NCBI GenBank assembly: GCA_012522755.1
Contig: JAAYJV010000048.1
Span: forward strand, 16,425 to 80,424
DNA length: 64,000 nucleotides
Origin: Candidatus Hydrogenedens sp.
Lineage (GTDB): Bacteria; Hydrogenedentota; Hydrogenedentia; Hydrogenedentales; CAITNO01
Reading direction: 5' to 3'
Below the pieces are notes generated by a model. That model made no database searches, was not told the DNA's origin, and was given only the letters and a program-made list of their open reading frames with translations. The position numbers and the translations under genes are program-made. Numbering within the stretch: the first letter of the stretch is position 1; each line of letters starts with the position of its first letter. Of the stretch, positions 57,898-64,000 are shown one piece after another.

Positions 57898-58543
57898 AAC
57901 GCCCGGAAAAAAGATGCCGCTCCTCCTCTTTGATTATGATGGTGTCATCGCCGATTCTTTTCAGGTCTATTTCGAGGAGTTTCAAAAGGCCTGCGCTCTC
58001 ATGGGTTATGACAAGCTCAATTCACGGGAGGAGTTCCTGAAACTCTTCGATAGAAATCTCCTGGTTCAGGCGCTCCGTGCCGGTTTCAACATCAGACAAC
58101 TCAAAAAACTGGCGACGGATTTCATGCCTCAGATGGAAAAGGCCAATGCACGCATCAGCCCCTTTCCGGAAATGCCGTCCATTCTGGCTCAGCTGAGCCG
58201 CCATTATCCCACCCTCATCATCACCTCCAATGCGACGGCGGTGGTACGGAATTTTGTGGAAACTCACAAACTTCACATGGTTTATGATGCTATCGGAAGC
58301 GATATTGAGCCGAGCAAGATCAAAAGAATACGGAAAGCCCGGCGCCTTTTCCCCGCACATGAAGCCTGTTATATCGGTGATACACGGGGAGACATGCTGG
58401 AGGCCCGCCGTGCCGGTGCTTTGCCTGTAGGCGTGGGATGGGGCTGGCACGGCAAAGAACGTCTGCAAAGCGGTCGGGCCGTCCGGTTTATGGACAGCCC
58501 TGTTGACTTGTTGAAATGTTTTCTCCCCGATCTTTTGTCTTGA
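57890..58543 (+). CDS. HAD-superfamily hydrolase (phosphoglycolate phosphatase-like)
   Basis: LLLFDYDGVIADSFQVYFEEFQ, LIITSNATAVVRNF, CYIGDTRGDMLEARRAGALPVGVGWGWHG; start overlaps the helicase stop. Confidence 0.9.
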   Translation: MSKTPGKKMPLLLFDYDGVIADSFQVYFEEFQKACALMGYDKLNSREEFLKLFDRNLLVQALRAGFNIRQLKKLATDFMPQMEKANARISPFPEMPSILAQLSRHYPTLIITSNATAVVRNFVETHKLHMVYDAIGSDIEPSKIKRIRKARRLFPAHEACYIGDTRGDMLEARRAGALPVGVGWGWHGKERLQSGRAVRFMDSPVDLLKCFLPDLLS

Positions 58544-58552
58544 CTCCGCTGT

Positions 58553-59287
58553 TTATACCGGATTCAAGATATCGTCAGAGCTGAAACGGTACAAGAGGGG
58601 TGGGGGAGCCTTCCGGGCCCGGGCGAGGCAAGCCAGATGTTTATCATCAACCCGGAAATGATGCAGATGCACTTTTCTTTCCCAAGTCTTGCTGTCCTCA
58701 GCGATATCTTTTAAAAAAGGAAGCAACAGCTCTCCTTCCTCCAGTTTGAATTGTGCTTCCAGTGCTGTCCAGCTCCAGGTGAAAAACAAAGATCGCATCT
58801 CCGGATCATGATCCAGCTCTACCAGTGCTTTCTGGGTGTCCGGAGAAAAAAGTTTTGTTGTCACAGCCAGATAGTTATGCGGATCCCTGATTTGTTGCAT
58901 ATCCACTCCCACAGGCGTCAGCGCACAGGCGACCAGAATCCAGTTCCCGCTATGGCTGGTACTCAACTTCCAACTGGAATCCGGGAAATGCTCTTGTATC
59001 TTCCGACGGAGGAGATGAGCCATACACTTGTGGCGACGCGTGCGATCATCGGAATAGTTGGCCAGATGTCTTCGTTGTCTTGCCGGCATACTGTTGTAGA
59101 CCGGGGACTTTTGAATTGTTTTAAAGGGAGGAACTGCAACACTGATGACGAAGGCTGTATTTTCATCCGGTAAAGAGGCGGGAGGAAAGGCCTCCGTCCA
59201 GGACTCCTTCAGAATTTTCAAAGATCCGGATTCATCCCAGACATCGGGAAGCACCCGGAGATTTTCGGATAAATCAAAAGACTCCAT
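58553..59287 (-). CDS. 4'-phosphopantetheinyl transferase superfamily protein
   Basis: STSHSGNWILVACALTPVGVDMQQIRDP, KLFSPDTQKAL, SLFFTWSWTALEAQFKLE (Sfp-like GVDxE / WTxxEAxxK pattern). Confidence 0.75.
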   Translation of the reverse strand: MESFDLSENLRVLPDVWDESGSLKILKESWTEAFPPASLPDENTAFVISVAVPPFKTIQKSPVYNSMPARQRRHLANYSDDRTRRHKCMAHLLRRKIQEHFPDSSWKLSTSHSGNWILVACALTPVGVDMQQIRDPHNYLAVTTKLFSPDTQKALVELDHDPEMRSLFFTWSWTALEAQFKLEEGELLLPFLKDIAEDSKTWERKVHLHHFRVDDKHLACLARARKAPPPLLYRFSSDDILNPV

Positions 59288-59705
59288 CGTGACCGTCCTG
59301 TCCGTATTCCGCCAGAAAGCCCTGTACGCGAAGCATGATTTCCTTGTCCGTGAGACCCATCTTCCGGGCTTCTGTCACAGATTTCCGCAGAGAGCCGTCT
59401 ATGGCTTTCCGTGCTTTTTCCTTTCCTCGGCCCGGAGCCTCGTCAGCGATGAACATCCCCACGCCCCGCCGGGCAACTATAAGCCCTTGCGCAGCCATAT
59501 CCCTATAGGTTCTGGCGCTGGTATTCAGATTGATCTTCAGTGCCCGGGCAAGGTCCCGGGTGGAGGGGAGCCGGTCGCCGGGCTGTAAGTTTCCTGCAGC
59601 CAGTGCGAGGCTGATGAGGCGGATGATCTGGCTGTAAATAGGCTGTGGATCAGTGGGATCCACCGATTTCAACAGAGAGAGGATCTCAGCTTTTTTCATG
59701 ATCAT
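59274..59705 (-). CDS. GntR family transcriptional regulator (short YtrA type)
   Basis: PIYSQIIRLISLALAAGNLQPGDRLPSTRDLARALKINLNTSARTYRDMAAQGLIVARRGVGMFIAD. Confidence 0.92.
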   Translation of the reverse strand: MIMKKAEILSLLKSVDPTDPQPIYSQIIRLISLALAAGNLQPGDRLPSTRDLARALKINLNTSARTYRDMAAQGLIVARRGVGMFIADEAPGRGKEKARKAIDGSLRKSVTEARKMGLTDKEIMLRVQGFLAEYGQDGHDGVF

Positions 59706-59729
59706 GCATTCCAGTGTGGCCGAGGGGGT

Positions 59730-61433
59730 TTATTTGTCTTCGGATTTTTTCGCTGTACTTTTCTTTTTCGCTGCAGTCTTTTCCTTGGCCGGTGCCTTTG
59801 CAGCTTTTTTTGCTGCGGCCTTTTTCGCTGCGGCCTTTTTGCGAGGTTTGGCCGGCTCTTTTTCTTCCACACCTTCCAGCTCAGCAAAGAGAGCACTGTT
59901 TTTGAATACTGTCCAGAGGGCGAGAAGAATACCCAGAGCGAAAAGAAACCAGGGAAGCAATGCAGGCCCCATAGGCAACAGGCGTCGGGCCGGTGCAGCC
60001 ACGGGAAAAGCGTCCACAAAACGTCGCATCACCACCTGATTCGGTTTTGTCTTTTCTGTCCAGTCCAGCAATGCGCCTCGGGGATCCACTGTATGGTGAA
60101 CGGTGTAAAAGCGTCCGTAAGGATCAAAAGTTCCCGATACACCCGTATTCGCACTGTGAAGCAGAGGCAGGCCTGTTTCTATGGCGCGCATGCGGGCAAT
60201 TTCCAATTCCTGAGGAATGGCCGATGTGTTCCCGAACCAGGCCAGATTGGTGACGACAACCAGGATATCGGCTCCTTTCTGGCGCAATTCTTCCGCCATG
60301 GAGCCGAACAGTACTTCAAAACAGATGAGCGGTGCCAGTTTTCTGTCTTTTACGGAGAAAATCTTTTGTTCCTCTCCCGGAGAAATGCCGCTGAAAGCGA
60401 TCCGGCCGATAAAGGGCAGATAACTTTCAAAGGGAATGTATTCACCAAAGGCGGCCAGACGCATTTTGTCGTAGTACCCCGCTTCCCGTCCTTCAGGAGT
60501 GAAGAGAACACTGGAATTGTAACTTTTTCCTGTAGTGGAATCCTCCCGTACGGCTCCGGTAAAAATATAAGATTCTGCAGCCACGGCAATATCCGAAAGG
60601 GCATTATGAAAAAGCGGAATTTTATAGTCTACCGTTACCACTGCTTCCGGCCACACAACGAGATCCACCGCTTTGTGTGCGGCCAGGGATTGTGTCAATA
60701 TCCCTGTTTTTTGCAGCATTTCCGTATAATACTCGGAATCCCATTTCATTTCCTGAGAGAAATTGGGCTGGATAATTCCCGCATTGAATGGCTGCGATTC
60801 ATAGTCAGCCTCCTGAAGCATGAAAAAGCCGCCCAGATGAAGAAGAGCAATGAAAAGCGGCACAAGTGCAACGCGCCACCACCGATGTTTTTTCCCGGAC
60901 CAGGCCAGAGCGATGAGCCCGTTGACAAAAACCAGAGCAAAAGAAATCAGTGATACACCGCCCAGTGAGGCCAACTGAGCCAGCGCCAGATCAGCACCCT
61001 GACTGTAGCCCAGAGCAGCCCAGCCGAATCCCGTAAACAGACGGGCCTGCAGCAATTCCATGCCCACCCAGAGACAGGCCAGGCCCAGAGCGGCTGTATA
61101 GCGTTCCTGACTCGCTCGGAAATAATGCCAGGCCACGGCCGGGAGCAGCCAGAAAAGGCTGAGAATGAAACACAGCAGTTGTTGTCCGAAAACAGCCCAG
61201 CCCCCGGCCCAGAACATATTGGCCCACAGCCATTGCAGCAACAGGGTGTGAAAGAGCCAGCCGCAAATAAAGAAAGCGAGGAGTGTTTTTTTTATCGTGC
61301 CTTCGCGGGTGTATGCCAAAAGGGGCACCAGAGCGATCCAGCCCAGAGGGTAAAAATGAAAACGCGGAAAGGCCCAGCAAAGAAGAAGGGCACTCAGTGC
61401 CGGCCAGAGACTATGTAAAAAAGTTTTTTTCAC
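59730..61433 (-). CDS. lnt: Apolipoprotein N-acyltransferase with Lys/Ala-rich C-terminal tail
   Basis: N-terminal TM helices; ACLWVGMELLQARLFTGFGWAALGYSQ, VVWPEAVVTVDY, FTGAVREDST, YDKMRLAAFGEYIPFESYLPFIG, APLICFEVLFGSMAEELRQKGADILVVVTNLAWFGNTSA; tail PRKKAAAKKAAAKKAAKAPAKEKTAAKKKSTAKKSEDK. Confidence 0.93.
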   Translation of the reverse strand: MKKTFLHSLWPALSALLLCWAFPRFHFYPLGWIALVPLLAYTREGTIKKTLLAFFICGWLFHTLLLQWLWANMFWAGGWAVFGQQLLCFILSLFWLLPAVAWHYFRASQERYTAALGLACLWVGMELLQARLFTGFGWAALGYSQGADLALAQLASLGGVSLISFALVFVNGLIALAWSGKKHRWWRVALVPLFIALLHLGGFFMLQEADYESQPFNAGIIQPNFSQEMKWDSEYYTEMLQKTGILTQSLAAHKAVDLVVWPEAVVTVDYKIPLFHNALSDIAVAAESYIFTGAVREDSTTGKSYNSSVLFTPEGREAGYYDKMRLAAFGEYIPFESYLPFIGRIAFSGISPGEEQKIFSVKDRKLAPLICFEVLFGSMAEELRQKGADILVVVTNLAWFGNTSAIPQELEIARMRAIETGLPLLHSANTGVSGTFDPYGRFYTVHHTVDPRGALLDWTEKTKPNQVVMRRFVDAFPVAAPARRLLPMGPALLPWFLFALGILLALWTVFKNSALFAELEGVEEKEPAKPRKKAAAKKAAAKKAAKAPAKEKTAAKKKSTAKKSEDK

Positions 61434-61673
61434 CGTATGATTAATCCGTTTCCAGAACTGTGCTGCGGCCCGATCGGGTCCCTGTGATATCCACCCCTTC
61501 GCACTTTCAGGGGTCGGACTGCTGTGCTTCTGTCACAATGTGACAGACCTTCATTTGTATCCCTGTGCAGTCACCGGTTACAGTAATACTCTGGAGAAGG
61601 CGGTTGACGTCCCTCACAGCGCCAGTGGCCGGATCGCCACCTGTTTTTCAGTAACCGATCTTATGGATACAGT

Positions 61674-62351
61674 ATGACAATGACCAGTGATATTTCAAGA
61701 AGAGAATTTTTGGTACACAGTGGAATCGTGAGTGCGGCCCTGACTTTTCCCTCTCAGGGAAGGGCAATGTTCCTTTGTCCCGGGAGTCTGGCTGTAGAAA
61801 GTCTGCGCAACGATCTCCAGGCGAATGCCGTGGGAAAATTAAGGAGAATTCACTGTTCCCGTGGTGGATGCAGCCCGGCGACGGTGAGAGAAGAGCATGG
61901 CCGCTGGCTTGATATCTTTCTTGCTCTTGCGGATCGGGACTCCTTGACAAGCCATCATACCATCCACAGTATCGCTCATCCGGAAAAAGGGCTGAAAGAT
62001 GAAAGTTTCATCACATCCCTGTCTTTTGATTCGGCCTTGCAGGTGGAACTGATCACTTCCACAGCCCGAAGCCTTCAGGAGCGCATCACCTTCCGGGGAG
62101 AAGGAGGGGAGATGCATCTGGACACAGCCGGACTGGCCTCTCTGTCCCGAAATTCTTCCCTGAACAGAGCGCGCACGGGGATGCTTCATCACTGCTTTTC
62201 CTTTGACAGGGATGCGGAATCTCTTGAAAGAGCCCCGTTGCAGCATGCTACACTTTTAATGACCATGCTGGAGCAGGCCGAACAAAATACGCTGGTTTCA
62301 GGAAGACTGGATCCGGAAAGACAGCCCTCGCTTCCAGGCATTTCAGTCTGA
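61674..62351 (+). CDS. Hypothetical protein; twin-arginine-like signal and possible Gfo/Idh C-terminal-domain-like sequence
   Basis: SRREFLVHSGIVSAALTFPSQG; GKLRRIHCSRGG and SFDSALQVELITSTARSLQERITFRGEGGEMHLD resemble Gfo/Idh C-terminal halves; no Rossmann GxGxxG. Confidence 0.55.
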   Translation: MTMTSDISRREFLVHSGIVSAALTFPSQGRAMFLCPGSLAVESLRNDLQANAVGKLRRIHCSRGGCSPATVREEHGRWLDIFLALADRDSLTSHHTIHSIAHPEKGLKDESFITSLSFDSALQVELITSTARSLQERITFRGEGGEMHLDTAGLASLSRNSSLNRARTGMLHHCFSFDRDAESLERAPLQHATLLMTMLEQAEQNTLVSGRLDPERQPSLPGISV

Positions 62352-62385
62352 TACAAAATATATTTCCTTCAGAAAGGATTGATCC

Positions 62386-63354
62386 ATGAAATCCAAACTC
62401 AGTTTGAACAGACGTGATTTTTTCGTGACAAGTGCCACCGCTGGCGGTGCTTTGCTGGGCGCAGGGCTTTTGTCTTCTCCAGCCCAGGCCGCTCCTGTAG
62501 AAGCAAAGCGCTATCAGGAGGGAGTCAGCCCCTGGCCGCTCGTATTGAATACCAGCACCATCCGTCCCGCATCGCTGGAAGAAAAGATCCGGGTCACAGC
62601 GGAAGCCGGTTGGGATGGTATTGAGCCCTGGATCGATGAATTGAATAACTATGAGCAGGAAGGGGGAGACCTCAAAGAGCTGGGCGCAGAGATCCGGGAA
62701 CTGGGTCTTTACATTCCCAATGTCATCGGCCTTTGGGATGCCATGCCCGCCACGCCCGAAGATTTTCAGGAATCGCTGAAGGTCAGTTGCGAAAGAATGC
62801 GCCAGTGTGCCGCTGTAGGCTCTCTGCATGTGGCGGCCATTCCGGCCCCTGACCGTGCTGATTTCGATCTGGCCTATGGTGCCAAACAGTATAAAGAATT
62901 ATTGAAGATCGGCCGGGAAGAATACGGCATCACCGTTGCCTTTGAATTTGTCGGTTTCATGAAAGGGGTTCATCGTTTCGGTCAGGCGGCCGCTGTTGCC
63001 CTCGATGCCAACGACCGCAATGCCTGCCTGATCATGGATACCTTCCATCTCTTCCGGGGCGGTTCCGGTTTTGATGGTATCAGCAAGGTACAGGGAAATC
63101 TCATTGCCAATTTCCACTGGAATGATGTGCCCGGCGATGTGCCCCGGGAAGAACAGGGCGATGAGCATCGACTCTATCCCGGAGACGGCATTCTGCCATT
63201 GACCCAGATCCTGCAGGATCTCAAGGCAACAGGCTACGACAAAGCCCTTTCTCTGGAAATCTTCCACAGAGCGTACTGGGAGCAGCCGGCTGAAAAAGTC
63301 TCCCGAGACGGTCTGCAGAAAATGCGCGAGTGTGTAGCCGCAGCCGAAGTATAG
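62386..63354 (+). CDS. Tat-exported sugar phosphate isomerase/epimerase family TIM-barrel protein
   Basis: LNRRDFFVTSATAGGALLGAGLLSSPAQA; VTAEAGWDGIEPWIDELNNYE, GITVAFEFVGF, CLIMDTFHLFRGGSGFDG, LIANFHWNDVPGDVPRE, ALSLEIFHRAYW. Confidence 0.9.
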   Translation: MKSKLSLNRRDFFVTSATAGGALLGAGLLSSPAQAAPVEAKRYQEGVSPWPLVLNTSTIRPASLEEKIRVTAEAGWDGIEPWIDELNNYEQEGGDLKELGAEIRELGLYIPNVIGLWDAMPATPEDFQESLKVSCERMRQCAAVGSLHVAAIPAPDRADFDLAYGAKQYKELLKIGREEYGITVAFEFVGFMKGVHRFGQAAAVALDANDRNACLIMDTFHLFRGGSGFDGISKVQGNLIANFHWNDVPGDVPREEQGDEHRLYPGDGILPLTQILQDLKATGYDKALSLEIFHRAYWEQPAEKVSRDGLQKMRECVAAAEV

Positions 63355-63468
63355 TACCCACGCCTTTAATCAGGAAGCTGACATGCTTGCCCGCCTCTTC
63401 GGAAGGGAGCAGGCCGTCGCTCCTGTAACAGAAGCTCTCCCCGGATTGCCAAGGATTCAGCCAGTTTC

Positions 63469-64000
63469 ATGTCTCATCCCGGAAAAGTATTGTTGAGCGC
63501 ACAAAAAGTCAGTCGGTATTTCGGTGCCCAGCAGGTGCTCAACTCTGTTTCTCTGACCATTCACGACAATGACCGTATCGGCCTCATCGGGCGCAATGGT
63601 TCCGGCAAATCAACTTTACTGCAGATTTTGGCGGGAAAAGTGGAGCCTGACGAAGGCTTCACTACCCGGGCTCAGGGAATTCATGTGTCTTTTCTGGAAC
63701 AGGATCCTGCGTTTCCTTCCGGTCAGACAGTGTGTGACGCCTTGGACCAGGCTGTGAAAAGCTGGCGGACTCTGTTGAAACGCTGGAATTGGCTTAATGA
63801 ACAGATGGCCTCAGCCGCACCCGGAAACCATGAATATCAGCAATGGGAACAGGAGAGCCTGGAGATACACCATCGGCTTGATGTGGCCAACAGATGGGAT
63901 CCCGCACTGGAAATCAAGCTCATGGCCGAAGAGCTTCATCTCCCTGAAGCGGATCGTAAAATGGAGAGTCTCTCCGGTGGCGAATTGCGCCGTGTGAATC
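63469..64000 (+). CDS. ABC-F family ATPase (Uup-like), truncated at window end
   Basis: Own translation from ATG 63469: MSHPGKVLLSAQKVSRYFGAQQVLNSVSLTIHDNDRIGLIGRNGSGKSTLLQILAGKVEPDEGFTTRAQGIHVSFLEQDP...MESLSGGELRRVN; absent from ORF track because no stop in window. Confidence 0.9.
   Translation, partial: MSHPGKVLLSAQKVSRYFGAQQVLNSVSLTIHDNDRIGLIGRNGSGKSTLLQILAGKVEPDEGFTTRAQGIHVSFLEQDPAFPSGQTVCDALDQAVKSWRTLLKRWNWLNEQMASAAPGNHEYQQWEQESLEIHHRLDVANRWDPALEIKLMAEELHLPEADRKMESLSGGELRRVN

Noticed and set aside
63569-63997. Two short plus-strand ORFs at the right edge in the ORF track
   Set aside because: Out of frame with the real ABC-F gene starting at 63469, whose ORF runs off the window
1-64000. 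tRNA/rRNA genes, prophage, restriction-modification or known anti-phage defence genes
   Set aside because: None recognised by eye on either strand; a tRNAscan-SE/Infernal and DefenseFinder run would be needed to exclude them formally

Overview
This is a chromosomal, gene-dense bacterial window with about 53 supported protein-coding genes. No rRNA, tRNA, CRISPR array or prophage was recognised by eye. Most genes are housekeeping or metabolic: hprK (partial), rsgA, a FAD/Fe-S oxidoreductase, feoA/feoB, cimA, cofactor-independent PGM, a type IV pilin, nadA, MATE, RluA-type pseudouridine synthase, an ECF sigma factor, a LeuB-like dehydrogenase, dGTPase, a methyltransferase-bshC-bshB1 block, aspartate kinase, rseP, dxr, prepilin peptidase, the CIRCE-hrcA-grpE-dnaK-dnaJ heat-shock locus, an ABC-2 transporter, an XPB-type helicase, a phosphopantetheinyl transferase, lnt, and a truncated ABC-F gene at the right edge. 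The acidic 'VEGE' repeats in one surface protein resemble those of Hydrogenedentes/PVC-like environmental bacteria; this is a weak taxonomic inference. I found no complete, clearly unprecedented multi-gene system. The best second-look signals are: (i) a RAYT-like (Y1/REP transposase family) protein with a damaged HUH motif, apparently operonic with an ABC transporter; (ii) a modular intergenic repeat family with a 20-bp palindrome and an 18-bp tandem unit; (iii) a compact MITE-like element with 26-bp inverted repeats; (iv) a DnaA/Hda-like AAA+ ATPase with a coiled-coil tail in place of a DNA-binding domain; (v) apolipoprotein N-acyltransferase with a histone-H1-like Lys/Ala tail; (vi) an EF-hand/VEGE-stalk surface protein with a Cys-containing C-terminal anchor; (vii) a consensus sigma-54 promoter with upstream repeats at the pilin gene. 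All family assignments come from reading the sequence; no database search was run.
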